Of a stretch of 39,201 bases of DNA, positions 15,563-24,854 are shown in pieces. The notes below the pieces were generated by a model that saw only the letters and a program-made list of their open reading frames with translations, was not told where the DNA came from and made no database searches. This DNA is from FEN-1297 sp046704255 (GTDB taxonomy: Bacteria; Bacteroidota; Ignavibacteria; Ignavibacteriales; Ignavibacteriaceae). The translations under genes were made by a program, and so were the position numbers. Every line of letters begins with the position of its first letter. Position 1 is the stretch's first letter. Location of the stretch: positions 1-39,201 of the forward strand of contig JBJKSH010000229.1 of assembly GCA_046704255.1 (NCBI GenBank), written 5' to 3'.

Positions 15563-16981
15563 TTAAAGTTCGCCGAGAAGTTTTTTAAATAACTTGGAAG
15601 ATTTTATCTCAGGGTATTCTTTTGCAAATTCCACTCTAATTGCCGGATCAATTGTAAAAGCAGATTTTAGGCACTCAACAGCTTCCTGGGTGCGGCTAAG
15701 AATGAAATTGATTTTTGCTTTACCGTAATAAGAAGGAGCATCATCGGGATTAATTTTTATGCATTGGTTGAATGCATCTATTGCGTCCAGCCAATTACCT
15801 ATCTCAGTTAAAGTTTCAGCCAGGTTAAACCATATTTCATAATTATCCGGTTCAATATTTAAAGCGGATTTGTAACTTTGAACAGCTTCCTGCAGTTTGC
15901 CCAGGCTGTATTCCAGGTCTGCTTTGGCATACCAGGCCTCTGCGCTGTCTTGTGAAAGAGCAATTGCTTTATTAAAATCTTTAAGTGCAAGCTGGTATTT
16001 GCCGGCGGAATCATAACAAAATCCGCGTGCTAAATAAGCTTCGTAATATTGTTCATTTATTTTAACGGCTTCGGTATAATATTTAATTGCGTTCGGCAAG
16101 TCGCCAAGTTCTTCGTAAATATTTGCAATATTGTATAATGAAGCTTCGTCATATTTATCGTATTCCAAAGTTTTCTTAAAACACTCAATAGCATTTTGAA
16201 GCCTGCCCAGGTCTGCAAGCGCATTTCCTTTATTAAACCATGCGCTGGGGAAATCTTCTTTAATTGCTAGTGCAAGTTCGTAGCTGTCTATTGCTTTTTC
16301 CAGTTTGTTCATTTTAACAAGAACAATGCCCCTGTTATACCAGCCGTTTGCATTATAAGGATCAAACTCTAAAAATTTATCGTATGATTCAAGTGCCTTA
16401 CCGTATTCATTTAAATTTTCAAAACAATAACCCTGTTCGTAAAAGGCTTCGTAAAAGTCCGCATCTAATTCAATTGTTTTGTTAAAATAACCGATAGCCT
16501 GCTTATATTCTTCTTTTCTTTGGCAAAGTAAACCAAGGTTAAAATATGCGTCTTCGTTACCAGGCTCGTTTTCCAATACTGTTTCCAGAGTCTCTTTTGC
16601 ATCATCCAGTAAACCTAGATTTTCCTGGGCTACGGATATTTCAATAAGTATATCGGCATCACCGGGATTTAGGGAAAGCGACTTATTAAAACAATTAATG
16701 GCTTCTTCATAATTTCCTGCCGAATTATAAAGTGCGCCTTTCTTTAGCCAGTACTCGGAATTATAGGGATATGTTTCAAGTAGAACATTTATAAAAAACA
16801 AACCGTCTTCAAATTTGTCGTTATCTAGGCACATCTGAAAGCAGTCTTCTATAGATTCCGTACTTTCATAAATTCCAAGAGATTTTATCGATTCTTTACA
16901 TTTATTAATTTCTTCATTTATATTTTTATTTTGATCATAAAAATATTCGTCTTCATTATATTCAGAATCCAAAAAAGACAT
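15563..16981 (-). CDS. Tetratricopeptide-repeat protein
   Basis: A 472-residue protein made almost entirely of about eleven consecutive 34-residue TPR units from about residue 75 to 460 (for example units containing SAGNYEEAINCFNKSLSLNP, KKEEYKQAI-like, NEYGKALESYDKFLEFDP, GNWLDAIDAFNQCIKINP), after an acidic N-terminus of about 50 residues. No signal peptide or membrane helix, so it is probably a cytoplasmic protein-interaction scaffold. The start is supported by GGAG about eight bases upstream. It is the first gene of a pair with aroE and is divergent from the Dld-like dehydrogenase gene. Partner and function unknown. Confidence 0.88.
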   Translation of the reverse strand: MSFLDSEYNEDEYFYDQNKNINEEINKCKESIKSLGIYESTESIEDCFQMCLDNDKFEDGLFFINVLLETYPYNSEYWLKKGALYNSAGNYEEAINCFNKSLSLNPGDADILIEISVAQENLGLLDDAKETLETVLENEPGNEDAYFNLGLLCQRKEEYKQAIGYFNKTIELDADFYEAFYEQGYCFENLNEYGKALESYDKFLEFDPYNANGWYNRGIVLVKMNKLEKAIDSYELALAIKEDFPSAWFNKGNALADLGRLQNAIECFKKTLEYDKYDEASLYNIANIYEELGDLPNAIKYYTEAVKINEQYYEAYLARGFCYDSAGKYQLALKDFNKAIALSQDSAEAWYAKADLEYSLGKLQEAVQSYKSALNIEPDNYEIWFNLAETLTEIGNWLDAIDAFNQCIKINPDDAPSYYGKAKINFILSRTQEAVECLKSAFTIDPAIRVEFAKEYPEIKSSKLFKKLLGEL

Positions 16982-17056
16982 TCATTTCTCCAAGGGATTG
17001 AAAAAGATTGCGAAAAATGTATTACTAAAATTATCTAAAATCAAGTTGATTTTCTT

Positions 17057-17084
17057 TTGACATTTTAAAACAATTCAATTTAAT
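17057..17084 (+). promoter_or_regulatory. Possible sigma-70-like promoter for the FAD/Fe-S dehydrogenase
   Basis: TTGACA at 17057-17062, 16-bp spacer, TTTAAT at 17079-17084 (one mismatch to TATAAT), 55 bp before the ATG of the dehydrogenase gene. A reasonable housekeeping promoter by eye, though AT-rich flanks make -10 matches common. Confidence 0.4.
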
Positions 17085-17138
17085 AAGAATTAAATTAGAA
17101 ATATAAATCAATTTGATTATTACATATAAGGTTTATAA

Positions 17139-19970
17139 ATGCTTGAGGGAAAATATAAAGAACTTTACGGCTTACTATCTGATAAAATACCTGCGGAAAG
17201 ATTAATAACCGATGAATTAAGAACCTTAGCGTTCGGCACCGATGCAAGTTTTTACCGGTTAATTCCAAAACTTGTTGTAAAAGTTGAAGACGAAGATGAA
17301 GTTATATTTCTATTAAAAAATTGTAAGCAGTTAGGCCTTCCCGTTACATTTAGAGCTGCAGGAACAAGTTTGTCCGGGCAGTCTATTTCCGATTCCATAC
17401 TTGCCGTATTGGGAAGTAACTGGACAAATTATAAAATTAGCGAAGACCTTTCCCAAATTACTCTTCAGCCCGGAATAATAGGGGCAAGAGCTAATTTATA
17501 TCTTGCCGCCTACAATAAAAAAATCGGTCCGGATCCTGCTTCGATAAATGCTGCAATGATTGGCGGTATTGCAGCAAACAACTCAAGCGGCATGTGCTGT
17601 GGAACCGCGCAGAACAGCTACAATACTCTTTACACTATTAGAGCAGTTTTTCTTGATGGTACTGTTCTGGATACTTCCAATGAGGAAAGTATAAACAATT
17701 TTATTAATTCAAAAAATGAACTGATAAAAAAGATAAAAGACATATCCGAAAGAATAAAAGCCGATAAAGTTTTATACGAAAAAATAAAGCAAAAATATAA
17801 AATGAAAAACACTACCGGCTACAGTTTAAATGCATTTGTAGATTTTGAAAACCCGGTGGATATAATTCAGCATTTGATGATTGGCTCTGAAGGAACGCTT
17901 GGTTTTATTTCGGAAATAACTTATCGAACCGTACCGGAGCCGCCATTTAAAGCAACATCTTTAATTATTTTCCCGGATATAGATACTGCGTGCAAAGGCG
18001 TAAACATTTTAAAGAAATCCCCCGTTGACGCTGTTGAACTAATGGATAGGGCATCGCTGCATTCGGTTGAAGACCAAAAAGGAATGCCGGAGTATTTAAA
18101 AACCCTTGATAAAGATGCCGCTGCTCTTCTTGTAGAAACAAAAGCGTTCGATAATCAAAAACTTGAAGAACAAATTAATAATATTATTTCCGGTCTGGAA
18201 ACTTTGCCTAAAGCAATTCCAATTACTTTTACTGAAGTTCCCGTCGAATATGCAAAGCTATGGAATATAAGAAAGGGACTCTTCCCTTCTGTTGGTGCAA
18301 TGAGGGAAACCGGGACAACCTGCATAATTGAAGACGTTGCCTTCCCGGTTCCAAAATTAGCAGAAGCGGCAATAGACCTGCAGAAACTATTTAAGAAACA
18401 CGGATACAACGATGCAATTATTTTTGGGCATGCACTGGAAGGAAATTTGCATTTTGTATTTAACCAGGATTTTAATTCTGCCGAAGAACTTACGCGTTAC
18501 AAAATTTTTATTGAAGAGCTTACAAACCTTGTAGTGGAAAAATACAACGGTTCGCTAAAAGCAGAACACGGCACAGGTAGAAACATGGCACCGTTTGTAG
18601 AATTGGAATGGGGCAGCACCGCTTATCGTTTAATGAAAGAGATAAAAAATATTTTCGATCCCGAAAATCTGCTTAACCCGGGGGTTATAATTAATCTTGA
18701 CAATGAAGCACACTTAAAAAACTTAAAGCCTTTGCCTGCCGCAAATGAGATAGTAGACAAATGTATTGAATGCGGATTTTGTGAAAGCCACTGCCCTTCA
18801 CATAATCTTACTTTAAGTCCCCGCCAAAGAATTGTAGCCTTTAGAGAAATAAAAAGACTGTCTTCATTAAAACAAGATGGACAGCGGCTGGAAAATATAA
18901 AATCTTCGTATGAATATTTTGGCAGCGATACCTGTGCAACAGACGGACTGTGTGCACTTGCCTGCCCCGTTAAGATAGATACGGGTAAACTGATAAAAGA
19001 ATTGAGATTTAATAATAACTCCATTTTAGCAAACAGAGTCGCCTGGTATTTTGCAAAGAATATCGGCTTGTTAACCGGTGCATTAAGAGCCTTATTAACC
19101 GTCGTTAATGATTTTCATTCTTTGTTAGGTTCCGAAAACATGAAACGTATTTCGGAATTTTTAAGAAAAGTAAGTAATAATAAAATTCCCGCCTGGAACA
19201 AATTCCTGCCCAAACGTGCCGGAGCAGTTTTTCAAAAGGCAGTTAATAACTCCAATCCGCTGAAAGTTGTTTATTATCCATCCTGTCTTAACAGAACAAT
19301 GGGTACATCTGTTGATTACGATGATAAAGAATCACTAACATCCAAAGCGGAATCACTATTAAGAAAAGCCGGCTACGAGGTTATATATCCAGATAATTTA
19401 TCAAACCTATGCTGCGGTATGCCGTTTGCAAGCAAGGGATTTTTTGAACAAGCAGACATGCTTTCCGACGGGCTTGAACAGGCATTACTAAAAGCTTCCG
19501 AAAACGGAAAGTACCCGGTTTACGTAGATATGAGTCCCTGTCTTTTTAGGATGAGAGAAAAATTCACGTCCGGTATCAAACTTTATGAACCGGTTGAATT
19601 TATTTGGGAATTTCTTTTAGATAAACTTGAATTTGAAAAAACCGGGTCAACGGTTGCTATTCATACAACCTGCAGTTCCATAAAAATGGGATTAAGCGAT
19701 AAGTTTAAAAAAGTAGCTGAGCTATGTGCAAAGGAAGTAATAGTTCCGGAAAAAGTCGAATGCTGCGGCTGGGCGGGCGACAGAGGCTTTACGTTTCCGG
19801 AACTAAGCAAATCTGCATTAAATAATTTAAAGTCGGCAGTTTCCGGTAGATGCGAACACGGATATTCTACAAGCAGAACCTGTGAAATAGGTTTAACATT
19901 AAACAGCGGGATAAGTTATAAATCTATTGTATATTTAGTAGATAAATCAACAAAGCCCAAACCTAAATGA
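17139..19970 (+). CDS. FAD-linked and Fe-S oxidoreductase, Dld-II-like D-lactate dehydrogenase
   Basis: Probably oxidises D-lactate or another D-2-hydroxy acid and passes electrons to the quinone pool at the membrane. The 943-residue protein joins three parts. Residues about 1-525: FAD-binding oxidase with TFRAAGTSLSGQS, GGIAANNSSGMCCG, GSEGTLGFISE, then the C-terminal FAD-oxidase domain with GHALEGNLHF and AEHGTGRN. Residues about 540-620: two ferredoxin-like clusters, C542-C545-C548-C552 (CIECGFCESHC) and C599...C605...C609 (CATDGLCALACP). Residues about 700-930: heterodisulfide-reductase-like CCG domain with NLCCGMPF and ECCGWAGD. Length and layout match the Shewanella Dld-II type and E. 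coli YdiJ. No lactate permease or lldEFG genes lie beside it here, so the substrate is inferred. Confidence 0.88.
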   Translation: MLEGKYKELYGLLSDKIPAERLITDELRTLAFGTDASFYRLIPKLVVKVEDEDEVIFLLKNCKQLGLPVTFRAAGTSLSGQSISDSILAVLGSNWTNYKISEDLSQITLQPGIIGARANLYLAAYNKKIGPDPASINAAMIGGIAANNSSGMCCGTAQNSYNTLYTIRAVFLDGTVLDTSNEESINNFINSKNELIKKIKDISERIKADKVLYEKIKQKYKMKNTTGYSLNAFVDFENPVDIIQHLMIGSEGTLGFISEITYRTVPEPPFKATSLIIFPDIDTACKGVNILKKSPVDAVELMDRASLHSVEDQKGMPEYLKTLDKDAAALLVETKAFDNQKLEEQINNIISGLETLPKAIPITFTEVPVEYAKLWNIRKGLFPSVGAMRETGTTCIIEDVAFPVPKLAEAAIDLQKLFKKHGYNDAIIFGHALEGNLHFVFNQDFNSAEELTRYKIFIEELTNLVVEKYNGSLKAEHGTGRNMAPFVELEWGSTAYRLMKEIKNIFDPENLLNPGVIINLDNEAHLKNLKPLPAANEIVDKCIECGFCESHCPSHNLTLSPRQRIVAFREIKRLSSLKQDGQRLENIKSSYEYFGSDTCATDGLCALACPVKIDTGKLIKELRFNNNSILANRVAWYFAKNIGLLTGALRALLTVVNDFHSLLGSENMKRISEFLRKVSNNKIPAWNKFLPKRAGAVFQKAVNNSNPLKVVYYPSCLNRTMGTSVDYDDKESLTSKAESLLRKAGYEVIYPDNLSNLCCGMPFASKGFFEQADMLSDGLEQALLKASENGKYPVYVDMSPCLFRMREKFTSGIKLYEPVEFIWEFLLDKLEFEKTGSTVAIHTTCSSIKMGLSDKFKKVAELCAKEVIVPEKVECCGWAGDRGFTFPELSKSALNNLKSAVSGRCEHGYSTSRTCEIGLTLNSGISYKSIVYLVDKSTKPKPK

Positions 19971-20031
19971 AACTGCATTTAATGGAAAATGAAAAAAGAA
20001 TTTAACAATTCAAAAGGTGAATCTTAATTCG

Positions 20032-20055
20032 CTTTTCTCAACGTGAAGGGAAAAG
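20032..20055. terminator. Weak hairpin after the dehydrogenase gene
   Basis: CTTTTCTC (20032-20039) pairs with GGGAAAAG (20048-20055) with one G-U pair across an 8-base loop, 61 bp after the dehydrogenase stop. No T-run follows, so it may be a processing or weak termination structure. Confidence 0.3.
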
Positions 20056-20111
20056 TTACATGCTGTAAACATCTATTGCCCTCGGTCTATCGAAATGAAA
20101 AATAATTATTA

Positions 20112-20158
20112 TAAAAAAGCCTTAGCCGCATTTAAAATTACATGCAGGCCAAAGCCTT
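20112..20158 (-). terminator. Rho-independent terminator of sucC
   Basis: Read on the minus strand, 30 bp after the sucC stop: AAGGCTTTGGCCTGCAT, a ten-base loop, ATGCGGCTAAGGCTT, then TTTTTAT. The core GCCGCAT/ATGCaGGC pairs with one bulged A and the outer arm pairs imperfectly (AAGG/CCTT-like region). The T-run on the minus strand gives the direction. It lies in the gap between two convergent genes. Confidence 0.6.
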
Positions 20159-20187
20159 AATAAAATTTAATAGAAATTATAAAATAT

Positions 20188-21354
20188 TTAATTTCTTAAT
20201 ACAGCAGTAACTTTTTCCGCTGCATCCTTCAATGTAGATGCAACCTCAAAGTTTAAACCGGAATTATTCAACAGTTCTCCGGCTTCCACTGCATTGGTTC
20301 CTTCCAGTCTAACAACAATAGGAATGTTAACATTTATTTCTTTTGTCGCATCAATAACGCCTTGTGCAACGCGGTCGCATCTTACAATACCGCCGAAGAT
20401 GTTAATTAAAATTGCTTTAACGTTAGGATCGGAAAGAATAATTTTAAATCCATTGGAAACGGTTTCTTTATTTGCACCGCCGCCTACATCCAAAAAGTTT
20501 GCCGGGTCACCGCCTGCAAGTTTAATTATATCCATAGTGGCCATTGCCAAACCAGCGCCGTTAACCATACAGCCAACGTTGCCGTCCAGTTTAATATAGT
20601 TTAAATGATACTTGCTTGCTTCAATTTCTAATGGCGCTTCTTCATCCAGGTCGCGGTAATCAACAACATCTTTATGCCGGTAAAGAGCGTTATCATCAAA
20701 ATTCATTTTGGCATCCAGAGCTATAACATCGCCTTCTTTAGTTAACACAAGGGGATTTATTTCAGCAAGCGAGCAATCGCTTTTAACATAAGCGTTGTAT
20801 AAACCTGTTAAAAATTTTACGGCATTTTTATGCTGCACTCCTTCAAGTCCGAGAGCAAAAGCAAGTTTTCTTGCCTGGTAAGGCTGTAAACCTACTTCAG
20901 GCTCTACAACTTCCTTAATAATTTTTTCCGGGGTTTCCGCAGCAACTTTTTCAATTTCAACACCGCCTTCAGTGGAAACCATAACTACGTTTTTAGAAAC
21001 GGCTCTGTCTAATGTTATTCCCACATATAATTCTTTTTCTATATTAACTCCTTGTTCTATTAAAAGGCGCTTAACCAATTTACCCTCAGGTCCGGTTTGG
21101 TGAGTTACCAGGGTCATCCCCAGCATTTGTTCTGCAAATGTTCTTACTTCATCCAGGCTTTTAGCAACTTTAACACCGCCGCCTTTGCCTCTGCCGCCGG
21201 CATGAATTTGAGCTTTAACGACCCATACATTGCCTCCAATTTCATTTTGTGCAACCTGAACCGCTTCATCAGCCGAAAATGCTACTTTACCTTTTGGTAC
21301 TGCAACATTAAAATTCCTTAAAATTTCTTTTGCTTGATATTCATGTATTTTCAT
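20188..21354 (-). CDS. sucC: Succinyl-CoA synthetase (ADP-forming) beta subunit
   Basis: Beta subunit of the citric-acid-cycle enzyme that interconverts succinyl-CoA and succinate with nucleotide triphosphate formation; works with the alpha subunit SucD. Length 388 residues is exactly typical. ATP-grasp start MKIHEYQAKEIL, glycine-rich AGGRGKGGGVKVAKS, EINPLVLT (metal-binding E, N), GNVGCMVNGAGLAMATMD, and the C-terminal ligase domain with NIFGGIVRCD. An AAAGGA site lies upstream. sucD is not adjacent in this window; the gene appears monocistronic with its own terminator, so alpha must be encoded elsewhere. Confidence 0.97.
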   Translation of the reverse strand: MKIHEYQAKEILRNFNVAVPKGKVAFSADEAVQVAQNEIGGNVWVVKAQIHAGGRGKGGGVKVAKSLDEVRTFAEQMLGMTLVTHQTGPEGKLVKRLLIEQGVNIEKELYVGITLDRAVSKNVVMVSTEGGVEIEKVAAETPEKIIKEVVEPEVGLQPYQARKLAFALGLEGVQHKNAVKFLTGLYNAYVKSDCSLAEINPLVLTKEGDVIALDAKMNFDDNALYRHKDVVDYRDLDEEAPLEIEASKYHLNYIKLDGNVGCMVNGAGLAMATMDIIKLAGGDPANFLDVGGGANKETVSNGFKIILSDPNVKAILINIFGGIVRCDRVAQGVIDATKEINVNIPIVVRLEGTNAVEAGELLNNSGLNFEVASTLKDAAEKVTAVLRN

Positions 21355-21672
21355 TTAAATTCCTTTACAGTTTTTAAGGTTTTCAAAAAGAGATATACCC
21401 TCCCCTTATCTGCATTCTTGTTAAAAAAATTATTTGAAAAATTAAATGTTTTAACCGCAATAATCAATTTTATCAGTAAAGAAGTTATAAAGTGATAAAG
21501 GGATCTGATATGCAAATTGCTCAGTTGTTAAAATGCTAAACTGTTAAAAACATTACATCAATACGGCAATATAGAAAATTTATTCGTTTGTAATAATAGT
21601 AAAGTTTATTAAGTTTTAGTTGATAAATAGAAATAGAGAATAATAACATAAAAATATTTACTGGAGAACCGA
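21355..21672. other. Intergenic region between divergent sucC and acyl-CoA ligase genes
   Basis: 318 bp, very AT-rich, no coding potential seen on either strand. It must hold promoters for both genes. Visible details: GTTAAAA repeated at 21527-21533 and 21543-21549, and GGAG at 21663-21666 as the ribosome binding site of the ligase gene. No convincing promoter match was found. Confidence 0.6.
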
Positions 21673-23487
21673 ATGCAGCCTAAAAGGGTTACTAAAACCA
21701 TCCCGGAACTTTTTGAATTTCTGACTGAAGATTACGGTAAAACCGCCGAGAATTTTTTAATAAAAAGAAAAGTTGACGGTGAATACCGCGGAATCACTCA
21801 TCTTCAATTTAAAGATCAAACCGAAAATTTTGCCTGCGGTTTATCTTCCATCGGTATAAAAAGAGAAGATAAAATTGCTATAATTGCCGAGAACAGGCCG
21901 GAATGGGTTTATTCCGATATGGCAATATTGGGGCTAGGTGCCGTAGATGTACCGCTTTATCCTTCGCTTACTGCAGACTCCGTTGAATTTATTTTAAATA
22001 ATTCCGAAGCAAAAGGAATTATAGTTTCAAACAAATTTCAATTTAATAAAATTCTTAAGATTAAGGATAAATGCCGCCATCTTAAGTTTATTATTGTTAT
22101 GAATGAAAAAGATATAGAGCACGATAACAAAACGATCTTTTCTTTTAAAAATGTTCAGGAACTTGGAATAATCTTTAAAGCAAATCATCCTTCTTTTTTT
22201 AAAGATAATATCCATCAGGTAAAGGAAGATGACTTATGCACAATAATTTATACATCCGGTACAACCGGCGAGCCGAAAGGCGTAATGCTTAGCCATAAAA
22301 ATATTTTATCAAATGTAAATGCAGCGTTAAAGCTTTTACCGATAAGTGAAAAAGATGTCTTCCTTTCATTTCTTCCTTTGTGCCATATATTCGAAAGAAT
22401 GGGCGGTTACTACACCGCCTTTGCTTCCTGCGGAACAATTTGTTATGCCGAGGGTATTGAAACAGTTGCTCAAAATATGCTGGAGGTAAATCCAACTATA
22501 ATTACAACCGTGCCCCGTCTGTTTGAAAGAATTTACTCCAGGGTATTAAAGAATGTTGAATCTCAGTCTGCTTCCAAACAAAAGATTTTTTATAATGCAG
22601 TTGAAACCGGTAAAGAATATGCAAGATTAAAAAGAATTGGTAAATCTTCTCTAGGCCTTTCAATTAAATATAAAATTGCAGACAGACTGGTATTTAAAAA
22701 GTTAAGAGAAAGGACAGGCGGAAAGTTAAGGTTTTTTGTTTCCGGCGGCGCACCCCTGCCACGGGACCTCGGGGAATTTTTCGAAGCCGTCGGCATACAT
22801 ATTCTTGAAGGATACGGCTTAACCGAATCTTCACCGGTTATTGCGGCAAATAAACCGGACGATTATAAATTCGGAACCGTGGGTAAACCTCTGCCGAATG
22901 TTGAAGTTAAAATAGCACCGGACGGTGAAATACTTGCCAGAGGCCCTAACATAATGTTAGGCTATTATAAAAATAAAAAGGAAACGGAAGAAGTTCTTAA
23001 AGACGGATGGCTTCATACCGGCGACATAGGGGTTTTTGATGCAGAGGGTTTTCTTATGATTACAGACAGGAAGAAACATCTTTTTAAAACTACTGCAGGC
23101 AAATACATTGCACCGGCACCTATCGAAAATTTATTCCTCTCCAGCAAGTATATAGATCAATTTGTTTTAATAGGCGACAGAAGAATGTTCTTAAGCGCAT
23201 TGATCGTTCCGGATTTTGAATCGATTAAAGAATATGCAGACACACATAAAATTAATTATAACAATACGGAAGAATTAGCCAGGACAAAAGAAATTTATGA
23301 ACTGATTGAAAAGGATATGGCAAAGATGCAAAAAAAATTAGCTAATTATGAAAAAGTTCGTAAGTTCACTTTACTTGAAAAACCTTTAAGCCTGGAAAAC
23401 GGAGAGATTACTCCAAGCCTAAAGGTCCGACGCAAATTCGTAGAAGAAAGATACGGACATTTGATTGAGGAAATGTACAGTAAATAA
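21673..23487 (+). CDS. Long-chain acyl-CoA synthetase (AMP-binding)
   Basis: Activates fatty acids to acyl-CoA through an acyl-adenylate. The 604-residue protein is of the FadD15/long-chain ligase type. Adenylate-forming motifs: P-loop IIYTSGTTGEPKGVMLSH near residues 190-207, SFLPLCHIFER, SGGAPLPRDL, GYGLTESSP near 380, GWLHTGDIG near 446, and ITDRKKHLFKTTAGKYIAP leading to the C-terminal lid domain, with PSLKVRRK near the end carrying the late lysine. No signal peptide; expected at the inner face of the membrane. GGAG lies six bases before the ATG. It appears to be a single-gene unit divergent from sucC. Exact chain-length preference cannot be read from sequence. Confidence 0.93.
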   Translation: MQPKRVTKTIPELFEFLTEDYGKTAENFLIKRKVDGEYRGITHLQFKDQTENFACGLSSIGIKREDKIAIIAENRPEWVYSDMAILGLGAVDVPLYPSLTADSVEFILNNSEAKGIIVSNKFQFNKILKIKDKCRHLKFIIVMNEKDIEHDNKTIFSFKNVQELGIIFKANHPSFFKDNIHQVKEDDLCTIIYTSGTTGEPKGVMLSHKNILSNVNAALKLLPISEKDVFLSFLPLCHIFERMGGYYTAFASCGTICYAEGIETVAQNMLEVNPTIITTVPRLFERIYSRVLKNVESQSASKQKIFYNAVETGKEYARLKRIGKSSLGLSIKYKIADRLVFKKLRERTGGKLRFFVSGGAPLPRDLGEFFEAVGIHILEGYGLTESSPVIAANKPDDYKFGTVGKPLPNVEVKIAPDGEILARGPNIMLGYYKNKKETEEVLKDGWLHTGDIGVFDAEGFLMITDRKKHLFKTTAGKYIAPAPIENLFLSSKYIDQFVLIGDRRMFLSALIVPDFESIKEYADTHKINYNNTEELARTKEIYELIEKDMAKMQKKLANYEKVRKFTLLEKPLSLENGEITPSLKVRRKFVEERYGHLIEEMYSK

Positions 23488-23595
23488 TTACTGTTAAAAA
23501 AATCAAAGCGAATAACATATTTTTTCCTTAAAAAATTCTGTATTATGATAACAAAAGTATTCAGATATTAGGTTATCAATAAAATCAAAGAATAA

Positions 23596-23754
23596 GAGAA
23601 TGAGAACATTTTAAAAGATTTAATTCGATTACCAGATTACGACATTGCAGGTAACGAAATATTTTATTTGAGTGATAATCATAAAAAAGCCATTAATATG
23701 GAAATTGACCAAATAGAAAACAGAGGTTATTTAACTAATGAACAAATCCTTTGA
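23596..23754 (+). pseudogene. Possible remnant of a small antitoxin-like gene
   Basis: An open stretch of 52 codons after a stop, lacking any usable start near its left end. The conceptual product has a protein-like composition: ILKDLIRLPDYDIAG, then EIFYLSDNHKKAINMEIDQI and ENRGYLTNEQIL, ending in TGA at 23752-23754. The tail resembles C-termini of small antitoxins of the RelE/ParE-partner type (serine-D/E..., then a helix with EIDQIE..G...T.E), which is only a visual likeness. The N-terminus seems lost. Following bases to about 23860 carry no intact toxin gene. Confidence 0.3.
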
Positions 23755-23874
23755 TCCGCAATACGTATTTACATAGAATATTGTTTTACATTTAAACCGG
23801 AAATTTTTATCAAAGCAAAAATATTTTATTGCACCAATCCCATCAACAGCAATAAGACTATTTAACGGTTAGTT

Positions 23875-23883
23875 TATTTTTGC
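23875..23883 (+). promoter_or_regulatory. Possible -7 promoter element TATTTTTGC for the methyltransferase
   Basis: Exact TAnnTTTGC match 47 bp before the ATG of the methyltransferase gene, a plausible leader length. The sequence 19-21 bp upstream is not TTTG, so only half the promoter is supported. Confidence 0.4.
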
Positions 23884-23930
23884 ATAATACTTCGACTTAC
23901 GATGTGACAGGTTTTTGGAATTAATATAAG

Positions 23931-24845
23931 ATGAAAATATCACGTGTATATAATGCCGCACTTAACCGGTTCATAAACATATCTTTCCCGCTCTGGCAAA
24001 GAATCGGAATTCATGTAACACCCAATCATTTTTACCAGCCTATACCGGATACAAGAACACTCCCGGAAAATTTATGGAGCAATTTTTCACGCCTTGACGG
24101 TATAGATATAAACGAAGTTGAACAATTAAAAATTCTTAAAGCATTTTCAGATAAATATAAAATCGAGTACAAGGATATTCCGGAAAACAAAACTTCTGTA
24201 CCGTACCGGTATTATACAAATAACGGATTATTCGAGCTTGTTGACGGCAGAATACTTTACGGTATGGTACGTTATTATAAGCCGTCAAAAATAATTGAAA
24301 TAGGCTCCGGCAATTCAACTTGTTTATCTGCACAGGCAATACTTAAAAATAAAGAAGAAAACAGTTCCTATGATTGTGAGCTAGTTGCTATAGAACCGTA
24401 TCCAAATGAAATCTTAAAGAATGGATTTCCAGGGCTTACAAAACTTGTTCAGTCGACTGTACAAAAAATACCTGTTGGAGAATTCCAATGCCTTAACGAA
24501 AACGATATTCTTTTTATCGACTCAAGCCATGTACTTAAAATAGGCAGCGATGTGCAGTATGAATTTTTCGAAATTCTTCCTGCTCTTAAAAAAGGCGTAA
24601 TCATTCATGTTCACGATATTTTTCTCCCATCGGAATACCCTAAAGGCTGGGTATTAAGAGATCATGTTTTTGTGAATGAACAATATATGTTCCAGGCATT
24701 CTTAACATACAACGAGCATTTCCGGGTTCTTTGGGCAGGGCATTACATGCGAATGAAACATCATGACAAGCTGAAGGAAGCATTCGGCAGGTACGAAACG
24801 GATGAACGCTGGCCTGCAAGTTTTTGGATACAAAAGGTGAAATGA
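23931..24845 (+). CDS. Class I SAM-dependent methyltransferase (Methyltransf_24-like)
   Basis: A 304-residue cytoplasmic protein. The Rossmann core is at about 100-250: motif I KIIEIGSGNST (residues 120-130), acidic strand-2 residue in VAIEPYP (E155), NDILFIDSSHVLKIGSDV (191-207), and LPALKKGVIIHVHDIFLPSEYP (216 onward; shown here as motif HVHDIFLP). The IDSSH...GVI-HDI pattern is that of the Methyltransf_24 family, common in surface-sugar and small-molecule modification. Target unknown. It ends nine bases before the convergent suhB-like gene, stands alone on its strand, and lies right after a gene remnant, which may mark a locus of gene turnover. Confidence 0.82.
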   Translation: MKISRVYNAALNRFINISFPLWQRIGIHVTPNHFYQPIPDTRTLPENLWSNFSRLDGIDINEVEQLKILKAFSDKYKIEYKDIPENKTSVPYRYYTNNGLFELVDGRILYGMVRYYKPSKIIEIGSGNSTCLSAQAILKNKEENSSYDCELVAIEPYPNEILKNGFPGLTKLVQSTVQKIPVGEFQCLNENDILFIDSSHVLKIGSDVQYEFFEILPALKKGVIIHVHDIFLPSEYPKGWVLRDHVFVNEQYMFQAFLTYNEHFRVLWAGHYMRMKHHDKLKEAFGRYETDERWPASFWIQKVK

Positions 24846-24854
24846 AAACCTTAA

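Larger units (their letters stand above)
23488..23930. other. Intergenic region with a decayed reading frame
   Basis: 443 bp between the acyl-CoA ligase and methyltransferase genes. It holds one apparent remnant of a small coding sequence (23596-23754) and a TATTTTTGC promoter-like element near its right end. The remainder is AT-rich with no intact gene; this is the longest gene-free stretch in the window. Confidence 0.6.

Noticed and set aside
17041..17062. A second 11-bp-spaced repeat (TTGAT...TTGAC) resembling the 8946-8965 element
   Set aside because: Only part of one half-site matches and the second hexamer is better explained as the -35 box of the dehydrogenase promoter.
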